A stretch of 60,000 nucleotides of DNA from Takakia lepidozioides (lineage: Eukaryota > Streptophyta > Takakiopsida > Takakiales > Takakiaceae), in contig CM060732.1 of NCBI GenBank assembly GCA_030704615.1, forward strand, positions 50,823,053 through 50,883,052. Reading direction: 5' to 3'. Below the pieces are notes generated by a model. The model searched no databases. It was not told the DNA's origin and worked only from the letters and a program-made list of their open reading frames with translations. Within the stretch, counting starts at the first letter, position 1, and every line of letters starts with the position of its first letter. Shown here piece by piece: positions 11,660 through 22,800 of this stretch. Made by a program: the position numbers and the translations under genes.

Positions 11660-12485
11660 GAATAAGAATAAGCAGCGACCGCCAATATGGCGGTCGTTTC
11701 ATATTTTAAATATAAAAAAAACAACCGCCAATTTTACAGTCGGTTAATTTTTCTTTTGAAAAAAACAATGACCGCCAATTTGGTGGCCGCATTATTTTCT
11801 TAAAAAGATATGAAGCGACTGCTATATTGGCGGTCGCTTAATTGTTTTTTTTTTTTAAAAAGGCCACCGCCATTTTGGGGTCGCTAATTTCTTAAAATTT
11901 AAAAAAAGTAACGACCACCAATTTGGTGGTCGCTTCATTTTTTAAAATTATGTCGCCATCCAAAGGGAGCGTAACTTATGGTGTCTCTTCACCACAAGGG
12001 CTACTGCCTTCATTTTTTAAAATAAAATAAAATTGGTGGTCGCTTCATTTCAAAATGGATAACCAATTTTCCGGTGGTTTAATTGTTTTAGAAGAAAAAG
12101 CAATGACCGCCAATTTGGTGGTCGCTTTATTTTATTTATTCTCTAAATTTCAAGTGATCGCCAGTTTTTTAAATAAAAAATCAGCGACTGCCAGTTTGGT
12201 GGTCGCTTAATTGTTTTATATTAAAAAAAAACCTGCGACCGCCAGTTTCGCAGTCGCTTAATTTTTTTTTAAGAAAACCAGTGACCGCCAGTTTGGCGGT
12301 CATTTTTTTTTTTCTTTTGTCTTTTTGGTTTTTTTTTTCTCTCTCTCTCTCTCCCTTAAAAAATCCGATTAATAATTAAATAAAAGCTGCGACTGCCAAT
12401 TTTGCAGTCGCTTACAGTTTTTTGTTTTGTTTTTTGGAATGGTTTGCTTAATATGGAGTGACCCCCATATTGGCGGTCGCTTATA
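11660..12485. repeat. Array of about 14 imperfect palindromes (right array)
   Basis: Same family as 5586-6835. Cores such as GCGACCGCCAATATGGCGG (11675), GCGACTGCCAGTTTGGTGG (12183) and GTGACCGCCAGTTTGGCGG (12279) are spaced about 50 bp apart by poly-A/T runs. The central bases are mostly AATTT, AATAT or AGTTT, whereas the left array mostly has ACTGG or ATTGG, so the two arrays have partly homogenised separately. Confidence 0.85.
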
Positions 12486-12555
12486 TTCCTGACGTGACGT
12501 GGCGCTGACAAGTTACGTCACGTCTGGACGTGCATCACGTCTTGTCCACTCCGGA

Positions 12556-12960
12556 CATTTACCCATGCATTTCTTTAACATTTAACTTTTACGATCTACT
12601 TCTACCATTTCTAATGACATGGCAGCCACGGTGTAGTACACACATGGACAGTGTTTAATCTTCTTAAAATTATTTTGATAATGCGCGACTGCCAATATTG
12701 ACGGTCGTTACAAAAAAAAAATTTAAATAAAAAATAAAGCGACCGCCAAATTGGCGGTCGCTGTTTTTTTATTTAAAAAAAAGATGCGCATGTCTACTAA
12801 GCGGCCACTGTTTGTTTTTCTTTTTTAAAGAAATGAAGCGACCGCCAAATGGGCAGTCGCAACTATTTTTTATTTTAAAAATGAAGCAACCACCAGATTG
12901 GCAATCGTTGATTGTTTTTATTTTGAAAAAAGAGAAGCGACCGCAAATTGACGGTTGCTT
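12556..12960. repeat. Outlying palindromes of the same family
   Basis: Further GCGACCGCCA-type palindromes lie at about 12686, 12738, 12837, 12883 and 12935, after a gap that contains the GACGT-rich sequence (12487-12555). They show either that the element's border is further right or that a second copy abuts it. Confidence 0.75.
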
Positions 12961-13919
12961 GCTTTAAGACCAACATGTTGTGTGCTTTGTCCCTAATGAA
13001 ACTTGTACAACAAAGGCCAAGAAAGGTGCCAAAACACCAAATGCCTCACCTCCAATTCGAGCATACAAAATCTCCAGTTCAGAGTCTGCCTCACCCAACA
13101 TGTAAGGTAGAACATGGGCTGCCCTCCTATTCACGTCCACTTGCTACTGCCTACAAATGGTAATGCAAGCCACCAAGGCATTAGATAGTAACCAGTATCA
13201 TTTGGTCTGGTTCAACACACATTGTTGTACCAGTACTGGCTTCAATGTCTTCATCATAGCTCTTGCAACAACCCAAGTCAAGCCGCTTGGGACTCTAATC
13301 TGTAGCTGAAGTATATAACATATGTTGATGGTGGAGCTGTACTCTAATGTTTCTTGCACCCCCAACCACACATTCCTTCAAAATTCAGAAATGAACACCT
13401 TCCCAAGGTACCCAGCCCACCCTAACTTACAAAAAGAGTAAGTGCAATACCTTGAACAATACCACCTTCTTATTGTAGGAGATGCTCGACCCAAAAAATT
13501 CGGTGATGGCGCTAGGGTTACCTTCTGCCGCTTCTTGCACGGCTGCCTGGCATCCTGGCTATTCTCCAGCCTCAGTTTCCCCGCAGTCTTGTAGCACTCC
13601 AGATCGGGTCCATGCTCATTCAACATGTGCTTGATCATGGACATGTTGTCATGGCTAGGATTGTATTTCAGAATCCCTTTCCGTAATCTCGTTGTGATGT
13701 TGCCGCTCTGCACTGACGCTGTAGGGTGGCAGCTGATTCTGCCACACACCAGTAAAATCCAACACTAGCACACACCAGCAAAATGCCTCTCAACGACACA
13801 ATCAGCTCGTTAAATCTGCCTCCACTCCCATCCTCATTGAAGTGCCCTCTTGAAAATGCCTTAATGAAAATTACCCTAAATCCTACCCTTGCATCCTCTC
13901 CCTCAGCCGGCGCATGCAT
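12961..13919 (-). other. Minus-strand coding-like stretch, possible BED-type zinc-finger remnant
   Basis: On the minus strand, 13749 to 13478 gives RLRKGILKYNPSHDNMSMIK followed by HMLNEHGPDLECYKTAGK and a basic KKRQKVTL block. The H-x4-H pattern and setting resemble the end of a BED-type zinc finger of hAT-like transposases. A downstream minus-strand frame (13150 to 12961) reads LPYMLGEADSELEILYARIG and EAFGVLAPFLAFVVQVSLG, which is protein-like but unrecognised. Start, splice sites and frame continuity could not be established. Confidence 0.2.
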
Positions 13920-14383
13920 GGTATTGGAGTGGTAGCGCGAGGAAGAAGACCAGACTGGTCGGGTTTGTGCTAGGGTTTTAGAAGTTCATGTACTCTGCCC
14001 CACCAAGGCATTGTCGGGTCTTGTCAGGCTTGCACATACCCGCCTGGTATGATCTTTCATACCATTCCCCTTACCCTAGTTGATATCCGCCCCAAACCCG
14101 TATACCGGTCCAACACTGGTGCACATGGGGACGGAGGACGACGTTTGCAGGCAATGAGGCCCTTAACCTTCCCTAACCATGGCTTACTTTCGCCACTCTA
14201 TGCGGCCGCCCACCGCTAAATAACCACAGTTTAGCCAGCCATAGCTAGTGGTGGCTAGTTAGACACCAATGCGGTGGGGGCTTAAGTTAACGACTGGTGG
14301 TTAAGGTTGACACTTGAAACTTCCATGCGGCACCCATGCAACTAAAACCATAATGTGTTTTCCAATTTCACTGGCAAGAGTCT
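13920..14383. other. No recognised feature
   Basis: No coding region or repeat is recognised between the minus-strand relic and the LTR that begins at 14384. Confidence 0.4.
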
Positions 14384-14978
14384 TGTATGGACGAGAGCAT
14401 GACTTAACACAAACAAGAGATCAGACTAGAGGTACAAGACTAGACAAGAAATCAAGGTCGGCGTGGCCGAATGCATGATGAGTAAATAGGAATCAAGACG
14501 ATCTTTATAACAATGAACAAGAGTACAAGATATTGGAACACAACTTGAATACTGGAATGCTGGAAACTTGACTGGAGTACCAGATACTGGAAACTGGGCT
14601 AGAGTACTGGGAATTGGAAACAAGAGTAGCTTGAAGTGGTGTTGGCGAGACTAAAGAGTGTCAAGTCTCGCCAACTATATATACTGCCTACTAGGAGGTT
14701 CCCTAAGAGGCTTCCCCAAAGGAGGTTTCTTGATAGAGAAGTTTTCAAGGTTAAACAAAGGTTTCTTGATGGAGAAGTTTCCTCCAAAGGAAGCTTCCTG
14801 AGCAGTTTCCCAAGTTACTTTCGATAATTTGGTGAACTCCCGATAACTTGGTGACTAATGGTAACTTATGGTAAATCATGGTAGATCATGGTAGATCACG
14901 ATAACTTTCGATAATATGGTAACTTGGTAACTTCTGGTATTTATTCTTGGTAAGTTCTTCTGGGCTATGTCCGTGACA
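14384..14978 (-). mobile_element. 3' LTR of a minus-strand Ty3/gypsy element
   Basis: Read on the minus strand the block starts TGTCACGGACATAGCCC at 14978 and ends CCATACA at 14384, about 595 bp. It is preceded by a purine-rich tract (AGAGGAGGGGGTGA, about 14980-14993) as expected for 3' LTR priming. It contains a TATA box (AGTATATATAGTTGG, near 14680) and C/T-rich transcribed sequence. The part around 14388-14470 recurs at 47597-47690 next to a minus-strand gag, linking the two as one family. No 5-bp target duplication was found. Confidence 0.7.
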
Positions 14979-15111
14979 TCACCCCCTCCTCTAGTGCCGA
15001 GTTCCTCGAGGAGCGTTAAAATCTTGGACTTGCTTAGAGTTGGAGAACCTCCCTCCTTAGTGTGTATCAGATACACTGAATGTGGAGTCTTCACCTTGAA
15101 GCTAACTTGGC
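14979..15111 (-). pseudogene. 3' end of gypsy polyprotein (tail)
   Basis: Minus-strand reading from about 15094 gives TPHSVYLIHTKEGGSPTLSK, then LTLLEELGTRGGGDVTD, ending just before the LTR. Short Gly/Asp-rich endings of this kind are common at the C-terminus of gypsy polyproteins. The rest of the element is missing: at 15112 the sequence changes to a CACTA-like terminus. Confidence 0.5.
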
Positions 15112-15510
15112 CACTACAACAGATCGCGGTATATCTGACTGTCGAGCCGTGATAGTCATGGTTTTTCTTACTTTGACCATGACTTCCATGTATTTTTGGA
15201 CCAAATGGGGCTTCATGTAGTCGTTGAAATGACTACATGACTACGTAGTCCTCTGGGCGACTACTTTGGTAGACGTCGTCATGATTGCATGGCTCCGCAC
15301 TAGACGGATGGTTGGTCAATGATGATTGACCGGTGCGAGCTCACCACCAAATAGTCGCTGGAATGACTTATAGTGCAAGCCTGGTAGCCAAAAGGGTAAA
15401 AACAATTTAAAAAATTGCTTATAGGGTTGCGCATGAGAGTGGGGATTTAGTTTTTCTTTTTCTCTTACCCCTGCGCAGTTTCTTAGTATCGAGCTGTTGT
15501 GTTGGGTCAT
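15112..15510 (+). mobile_element. Left terminus of CACTA-like element (copy A)
   Basis: The sequence CACTACAACAGATCGCGGTA starts at 15112, nearly identical to CACTACAACAGATCGCAATA at 30847. CACTA termini define the EnSpm class. Inside are repeated GTAGTCAT/ATGACTAC motifs (15160-15290), typical subterminal repeats for this class. The 3-bp target duplication and a right end for this copy were not found. PPR and OSB fragments follow. Confidence 0.55.
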
Positions 15511-16560
15511 GGAACGCGATGATCGCAGGATAGGGGCGTGGGATGGAGGCTTTGCGGAGCTATTCTTGAGCTACTGATGCAGGAAGGGGCGAAGTGCAAC
15601 CTGCACCGCAACCGCAATGGCCTCTTGGCTCTTGTTAGTACCATGATTTGGTATTCTTCCTAATGTTTACAAGGTTCTTGGGAGAGACAACTTGGTCTTA
15701 GCAGTCTGTGTTTCAATCGACGCCCGCTCAGCTGCACCGTGGTGGTCCTCACAGACCAATACGATATTACCTGACTACAGACACAAGCAACACACACAAG
15801 AGGTCATATTGTGTTCATGGTCAGTCAAATCCTCCATGGGTCATGACACAAGGTCGAGGATAATGTGGTGAGGGCACCTTCTTCTTCGACCTATTTTAGC
15901 CTGTTTTGACCTCTCATCAGATTCGGCCCTGAATTTCTTCACGGTGGTGGGACAACCGCAATCACAAGGTGTAGTTTTTTCTTAATGTACCATGTAAATT
16001 TCTAAGTTAGTCCATCCTGCAAATGTGGGCTCTTGGCTCCTGTTATGATTTGGTATTCTTCCTAATGTTTACAAGGTTCTTGGGAGAGTCAGCTTGGTCT
16101 TAGCAGGCCGCGTGTCAATCTTTGCCCGTTCAGCTGTGGAAATTGCAGCAGCGGCACAATTGATAAAATCAGGCACTGCTACTCAATGCACATTCTTCAA
16201 CACATTTCACCCTGTTTTCTCCTCTTATCAGAATCGGCCCTAAATTGGTGAGGGCACCTTTTCTTCAACCTATTTCAGTTTTGCCCTCTCATCATTAGGG
16301 TTGGGGTGTTTGTTGGAAGAGGGCCGGATTTCAAGCACAAGATTACTTATGATTCCCTGTGGATCCATTGCTACAAGAAACCTGCATGTGTAGATGGTGA
16401 ACTGGAAGCCGCAGCAACAGTGGCACAATTGGTAAATTAGGCATTGCTAATGAAAGCAACCTTCTTCAACACATTTCACCCTGTTTTGCCCTCTTATCAA
16501 AATCGGCCCTAAATTTTCAGGTTGAATTTCTGTAAGTTACTGGTTGAGTGAACCTTTGAT
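15511..16560 (+). pseudogene. PPR and OSB-motif fragments with an internal direct repeat
   Basis: At 15511-15560 a PPR end is readable (WNAMIAG, then GRGMEAL). A block around ATGATTTGGTATTCTTCCTA (15649 and 16046) repeats about 400 bp apart. At about 16310-16500 lies a degenerate copy of the OSB PDF-motif exon (GPDFKHK, LWIHCYKKPACVDG in drifting frames). No continuous frame exists. It resembles the copies near 33430-33600 and 34590-35400. Confidence 0.55.
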
Positions 16561-17063
16561 AGTGTTTGCAATGTGTGTGCAAGACTGGCAGCTCTGGAGA
16601 AGGGCAAAGAGGTCCATGACGACATTGTCAGAGCTGCAATTGTACCACATGTCATTCTGAACAATACCCTCGTGGACATGTATGAAGGGAGTGTTCGACA
16701 GTATGGCTGAACAAGATGTGGATGTCGTGGAGTGCGATGATTGCAGGATATGCACAGCTACGGCGTGGGATGGAGGCTTTTGAGAACTATGACCAAATGA
16801 TGTGCGAAGGGGAGAAGCCCAACCACATCACATTTGTTTGTGTTTGCAATGTGTGTGCAAGCTTGGGAGCTCTGGGAAAGGGGAAAGAGGTCCATGGTGA
16901 CATCTTCAAAGCTGGAATTGTACCAGATGTCATCATGAACACTGCCATGGTGGACATGTTTGTCAAATGTGGGTGCATTCAGGATGCAAAAGGAGTTTTC
17001 CAAAATCTGGTTGAAGGAGATGTGGTGTCGTGGAACGCCATGCTTGCAGGGTATGCACAATAG
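16561..17063 (+). pseudogene. PPR (pentatricopeptide repeat) protein fragment 1
   Basis: Starting near 16561 the text reads CNVCARLAALEKGKEVHDDI and VILNNTLVDM, then is disrupted. The open frame 16716-17063 holds WSAMIAGYAQ, EGEKPNHITFVCVCNVCASL, GKEVHGDIFKAGIVPDV, VDMFVKCGCIQDAKGVF and VVSWNAMLAGYAQ. These are consecutive P, L and S type motifs of plant PPR proteins, which bind organellar RNA sequence-specifically. There is no N-terminal targeting peptide and no DYW domain, and a stop at 17061 ends it, so it is a fragment. The style matches the PPR pieces at 17747, 31780 and 32940, implying recent local copying. Confidence 0.75.
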
Positions 17064-17335
17064 GGGCACGGGATGGAGGCTTTTGGAGACCTGTGAGCAA
17101 ATGATTGGGGAAGGGTGAAGCCCGACCACATCAGGTTTGTGTGCGTTTGCAGTGTGTGTGCAAGCCTGGCAGCCTTGGAAAAGGGCAAAGAGGTGCATGG
17201 TTGCATCGCCAAAGCTGGAATTGTACCAAATGTGATTCCCTATGGATCAATAGCTACAAGAAAACCTGCATAGTAGATGGTCAACTAAAGGCTGCAGCTG
17301 CAGCGACACAGTTCATAAAACCAGGCACCTCAACC
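17064..17335 (+). pseudogene. PPR fragment 2 joined to OSB PDF-type exon
   Basis: Frames read VKPDHIRFVCVCSVCASLAA and KGKEVHGCIAKAGIVPN, then switch without a break into OSB-type sequence (YGSIATRKPA / NSYKKTCIVDGQLKAAAAAT) at about 17232. The PPR-to-OSB joint resembles those at 32190 and 33236. Stops interrupt all frames. Confidence 0.6.
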
Positions 17336-17502
17336 ATGACCAAAGCTTCTGAAAGTGGATCAAGAGAGGGAGTCCACAATGCCTCTTCTGGCACTTCTGG
17401 ACATGTGAAGATGCTTTGTGGCAGACTGACTGACAGAGGCTCTACAGACTTAAAACCAATCAGGCATTTCAGCAGATTGAGGTACATATGTCTGTCCCTT
17501 GC
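17336..17502. other. Linker between PPR fragments
   Basis: An open plus-strand frame (SGSREGVHNASSGTSGHV) continues the OSB-derived sequence but has no recognised domain. Confidence 0.3.
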
Positions 17503-18060
17503 TTAAGTGCAACAAGATGGAAAGTCTGGACGCTGGAAAGCAAGTGCACACTTACATTATCCAAAGTAGATGCATGCCAAATCTTTTTCTACTGAACACC
17601 CCTATCTCCATGTATATTAAGTGCGGGAGCATCATGGATGCTCACCAAGTGTTCAACAGAATGCCTCAACAATCTTTGATCACGTGGAATATAATGTTGG
17701 CAAGAATTACCAAGCATGGGTGTGGTAGTTTTGGAGACCTATGAGCAACTGCTGCATGAAGGGGTGAAGCCCAACCACATCACATTTGTTTGTGTTTGCA
17801 ATGTGTGTGACGTAAGCTTGGGAGCTCTGGAAAAGGGGAAAGAGGTCCATGGTGACATCATCAAAGCTGGATTTGTACCAGATGTCATTCTGAACACTGC
17901 CCTGGTGGACATGTATGCCAAATGTGGGTGCAGCAAGCCTGATGCAAAGGGAGCGTTCGACAATATGGCTGAACGAGATGTGGTGTTTTGGAGTGCCACG
18001 ATTGCAAGGTATGTGCAGCATGGCTCGACAAGACCACGGATTTCCCCATGGATGAGGGAA
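17503..18060 (+). pseudogene. PPR protein fragments 3 and 4
   Basis: The frame 17499-17744 reads KCNKMESLDAGKQVHTYIIQ, LNTPISMYIKCGSIMDAHQV and PQQSLITWNIMLARITKHG, which are PPR motifs; a stop at 17742 ends it. In the frame 17716-18249, VKPNHITFVCVCNVC, KGKEVHGDIIKAGFVPDVIL, NTALVDMYAKCGC and MAERDVVFWSATIARY follow. Two different PPR segments thus abut, with a frame change between them. No start, transit peptide or C-terminal E/DYW domain is seen. Confidence 0.75.
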
Positions 18061-18266
18061 CTGCACCTCCCTTGGACCGGTGGATACAACAATGGAAGAA
18101 GATGGCATACAAGAAATTATTCATATCGGAGATTGAATCCCATCGCCGGACAATGCTATTGTCAGATGACTCAGGCGGCCCTCGTGCCGCTAAAAAACTG
18201 GTTTACAGGTACACCATTGTCCAAGCTCCCAACTCCGTTCTATTGGTAGTTCAGGGCTTGTTGTGA
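18061..18266 (+). other. Unrecognised frame fused to the PPR remnant
   Basis: The frame running to 18266 reads MDEGTAPPLDRWIQQWKKMA then YKKLFISEIESHRRTML. It is protein-like and not PPR. It could be the end of another captured gene; no family is recognised. Confidence 0.25.
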
Positions 18267-19414
18267 GCCACAGCTGTTAATGATCCCATAATACCAATTT
18301 TTATGCCACCTTCGTTGTCCAAACAGACGAAGGTATGAATAAACAACCAAGCATGTTACTTTAGTGACAGATAAGCTACCTCTGTCCACCGCAGGTGCCT
18401 GCAAATTGAAAGATATGCCACCTTTGGTTGACGAAGGTGGAGGCTGAGTGGGAGAACATAAAGAAAAAACGCAATAAATGGATGACCCAGGGAGGATGTA
18501 AGTGTCTCGTTTTATAGATTTAGCTATATCAATTTTCAAAATTTGAACCTATTGTAGATGCAAGTGAATTCCTGCCATCGATTTCCCCAAAGTTGATCAT
18601 ACACGTCCGGGTCAAGCTTCGACCTTCGTCCGACGCAGGTCAGTTTTGTTTGAGCGTCCTCACTGTTTTGAGCTTCTCTAAACATTGTTTTGAGTGATTT
18701 CAGCGTTTTGAGAGGCTCAAAACATTGTTTTGAGCGAATAAATATTTCAAACAGTTGCGGTTTAAATCCATATGGTAACGGGTCCTCGATGTACTCTCTT
18801 TCTCAATGGTCAATGTCATTCTAATATATGCCGATGCTAATAAATAATCTATATAATGTACCCACCTTGTTAGACGGAGGATCCCTAGAGGCGCAGTTGT
18901 GAGGTAAAGTACCCATGAATGATAAGTATAATCTACTAATTCAAATATATTATTTTTATCCGCCAATACTAATCTCTTATCTAGTTAGTCTATGTTAAAC
19001 ATATCTCAAAATATTGTTGATTTTTTATCGTACCCTTTAATTTGTACCCACCTTCGGTTGACGGATAGACTAATCATATTGTCTATATAATTGTTGTAAT
19101 GTGTTATACGACTATTGCAATGTAAAATCTTTAGACTACAATTTACATGTAGGGTTTATATATAGATTTTATATAAATTTTATACACGGCGTAGATACGG
19201 ATTAAGTCTACGAATGTCTGTAATCGTAAGGTAGTCGTTTGTACACATAGTTTTAAATGCTATTCATTTTTTGCTTTGGCCTTTAAGCCACCTTTGTTAT
19301 ACGGAGGTACCCTAGATTCGGAGGTGCTCAGGGAGCTGTGTGGCCCTAATGTCAGTACTACATAATGTTAAAATATTATGTGATATGCAGTGACAGTTTA
19401 ATATCTACGAAATA
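18267..19414. repeat. Subterminal repeat zone with CCACCTTCG / CGAAGGTGG motifs
   Basis: Motifs of the form CCACCTTCGTT and its complement occur at about 18309, 18330, 18420, 18437, 18622, 19048 and 19290. A stretch at about 18488-18630 (including GACCCAGGGAG, GTGAATTCC, CGATTTC and CGGGTC) recurs in the same orientation at about 29080-29230. Both fit the clustered subterminal repeats of a large DNA transposon. No coding sequence lies here; minus-strand frames are incidental. The outer boundary is not fixed. Confidence 0.5.
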
Positions 19415-19834
19415 CAGCGTAGCTACGGCGTGAGCCCAGCCCCGTGAGCCTGGGAGCTGAGCTCACGTTCAAGCTTTGAAGCGTGAGCTGAGCTCACGCT
19501 TCAGGGAAGCGTGAGCGGCATGAATCTGCTGGAGAAGCAAGTCCTATAGGCAAGGATTGCAGGAAGAGGGCCTATTACCGTGGACAAAACAAAGGAGGCC
19601 ACCATGCACCATGTCTGCAATGCGTGCCAAAAAAGAGGAATATGTAAATATGGCAGATTTGAGCTCAGAATGATTGACACAGTTTATTTCAATTCACAGA
19701 GAGACGCTTACAATGAATCGCAAGTGCATTTGCCCTGGTTCCGTGAACGAAATGTATATGTTTGTCATAAAATGAAAAGTCTTCACACGGCAACCTGGAA
19801 ACCAGCATGGGAAGCGGGCATGGCTCGTATGTGT

Positions 19835-22800
19835 TCAAAGAGAAGTTGGCGGAGCTCTACGCGAGGTGTCCCGCTGCAGAAGGGTGATGACTTCTCCGTA
19901 GCCTAGTGTGGCTTGGTGAATGAATTGGTCTCTCTTACCGTCGCAACACATAATTACAAGGTATATGTAATATTGATGCTTGCAGGGGACCCACTTCCCT
20001 CTCATGCCGAGAGCGCCCTCACGCATTGTTACAAAATCCGGACAAGTGCACGATGGGAAATTCCCGATGGTAACCTGATATTCTTTGGCATGAAGAACTA
20101 AGCCAATTGACAGCACTGTGTAAATCCGTCCATACCCCGGGGAAGGGACTTCGGTGATACGAGTCACCCTAGCCTGCAAAATTCTAGCCGATTCCATCTT
20201 GCATTCGTGATCTGCACCCGAAGCAACACGGCGCACTGTTTTTCCATCTCTTTTTGTTGGGTGGGAGTCGGCACCGGGTGGAGGCATTGTCGGAGCATGT
20301 GGCACATCTGTGCCGACAGTGCATAAGGGCACCACCCGGGACCGTGCAAGACAAAACCCTCCCTCCTCCAGCATGCTTATCTCGGTTGAGGACAGCGATG
20401 TCCCAATTTTCACAGGCCAAATTGCGGGGGGGGGGGGGCTTCATTATCACGGAAGGACGAACTGTTCCCTTCACGCATCGTGCCATATCGTCTGGGCAGA
20501 ACCAAAACTTGTGCTCTTTTGACTCCCCACTATGGTAAGGTCGGAACAACCCTGTGAATGTTGGAGCTGGAGTCCCCCTGGAGCCTTTGCATATTTTTGA
20601 TTTGCATTTCTTGAATGAGGGGTCCGAATTGCCATGCAAGCCACTCTAGATCCCGGTGGGGTGCGTTCTATATGCCAGTCACTATCAATGCAATCAGATT
20701 CCTGCACCATGGCCACCACCTCCTCCAATGGGATTTCCGCTGCTATGCTTGCATGTTCTGCACCTGCTCCACAGGAGGAGGACCCACCTGGGAAGGGGCC
20801 GCACAGGACTTAGTCTGCACTGGAGACACCTTTGGCACAGAGAAATTGACCCTGTCTGGCCTATGGGAATCTCCATCTGACCCTGGAAGAGTGTTTAATT
20901 TCCTTTTGCATGATCCAAATCTTTCCTCGCCTTCCAAATGGGGAGCCTGGATTGCAGAGGGGAGCCTTCAGTGCACCTGTTTAGAGCTCTGGCCATCTTT
21001 GACGGGTCTCCGGACCTACTCGCAGCCCTTAGCATCAACAAAGTCGTATCGGGGCCCTTCCCTCCACCCCGTCCCATCAGAAAATTGCGGTACCTGGTTT
21101 GTTGTGTAAGTGCCCGCACCATGTCATCAGCAGTGGCCACATACAAGTCACGACCTGCTTTGGTAGACTGTTGCATCCAGGCGTTGTGAACAGTCTCTGC
21201 CAAATTACACGATGGCATGTCGGCCAAGTCCTCCAAGGACATGTCCTGCAGGAGGCATTGCATGGAAATGTGAGGAAGGAAAAGAAATGGTAGAGGTTCT
21301 TCAAGTGACAATCGAACAACCCCAAATGAACAGGCACGATGCAAAGTGCAATTTGTGTTTAAGGAAAACTTGTGAGGCTTACCGTCGTCATGAAAGCTCC
21401 CCACTGTCTGTACCTGAAGTGCCAGAAAACCAACCAGTCCTCCAACTCCTTCAGGTGGATACCTGTAGCAGCACCAGAGGAGAACCACCAAGCCCGGATT
21501 GCCTGGTAAGTGCTCTCAGCTTCTCCCATTGAGGTGGCATTCTTGTACTTCAGACAGAGCCTTCTATGCTCCAACTGAAGGTCAGGGCGAATGCAGCGCT
21601 GATCACTGCAAACGGGTGAAGGGTTGGACAACCATGGCGTGCCATGTGTATGATCCAGCGTACCAGCGTGTGCTCTCCATAGCAATTTGTGATATGCAGT
21701 CGGAGGACACTGAATCCCAGATGCTCATGTGGAATTCCCTCCTGGCCGTCATGCAGCGCAATGGAATACAGAACACAAATTTTGCGGGCTTCATGACTGA
21801 TAGTGCACTACACTTTGGACGAGCCCTGGCCAGGGAACATACTGTTTTGAATGAATTCATAGCGACTCCTCCGTTTGAGGTCCATAATGTTGTCCATGAA
21901 TCCAGCAGTGCCTGTGCCCATTCTGAGTGCATTCACCTGGTTTCGAATATTGGGAGAGCTCAACACGGAGAAATGGTCCATGACTGCCTCAAGAGAATCT
22001 GCATCCAGCATTGGCTGTGTCGCATCCCCTTCACCCAGTATGTGTTTTTCCAGGAATGCCTTGCTAGCTGCAAGCGCTATAGCAGAAGGTGTTGCAGAAG
22101 GGGCATTGTGGAACTCTTGCTTCAGTAGATTTCTAGCGATGTCCACGCTATCCCTGCAACTCCCTTTGGACACAGGATGCTCGTGTGCACCCATATGAAT
22201 GCAGGCACGAGTCATTGTCTTGCATCGATGTGCCACCTGATACATACGAGCGTGGCAAACAGAAACACAGGACGGGGAAAGTTTGCAGAACCTGCACACA
22301 AAAGTATTGGTCTTGGGAGGTGCAAGCCCTGGGGTGAAAGGATTCAGGGGCACACCTTCCCACTCACTTTCGTTTGGCTGAGCGCTGTTTCTCAGCCGAG
22401 GGCAAGAAATATTCAGGCACTTGCAATGCCCAACGCAAACCGACCTCCGAAATTTCAAGCCAATGTCGTTATGGATGTTCGACGTTTTCGTCCTGCACCA
22501 AGGATGTCCGTCATGTTTCTTGTCCATGCCCTGCAGAAGCCCAGCCAGTCCACTGGAAGACGTGGGAGGGTTGAGCTCAAACAAGATGTCCCCATCAAAC
22601 TGAGCTGGCACGTATTGAACCCGTTGCACTGGAAGGGACTCCCAATCAACAAAACGTAGCTCGCTCTTGCACCCAGGCACACCTGCGAGGGCTTTCAATT
22701 TTGGAATGACACTTGTTATCTCTTGCAATTCGTCATCATGCAATAAGGGAGTTTGCACTGGCGGAGGAATCTCATAAACATCCTCCGAGGACGAGTCCGA

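Larger units (their letters stand above)
5461..12555. mobile_element. Candidate large element with palindrome arrays near both ends
   Basis: The left edge (about 5461-5560) and right edge (about 12485-12555) both carry dense GACGT/CACGTC-rich sequence. Left has TGTCAGCGTTAGGTCATGTC (5491-5510); the right edge read in reverse has TGTCAGCGCCACGTCACGTC, an imperfect terminal inverted repeat. Just inside each edge lies an array of GCGACCGCCA palindromes, and between them are a decayed RING-finger gene and tandem repeats. Similar palindromes continue at 12686-12960, outside the proposed right edge, so the true border may be further right. No transposase is recognised and no target duplication was found. 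The unit is therefore a hypothesis built on symmetry. Confidence 0.35.

Noticed and set aside
16537-17212. Minus-strand genes overlapping the PPR fragments
   Set aside because: These frames are antisense to readable PPR motifs.
19580-19906. Plus-strand gene at the left end of the 6.7-kb element
   Set aside because: It has no family resemblance and partly overlaps the transposase C-terminus in antisense.
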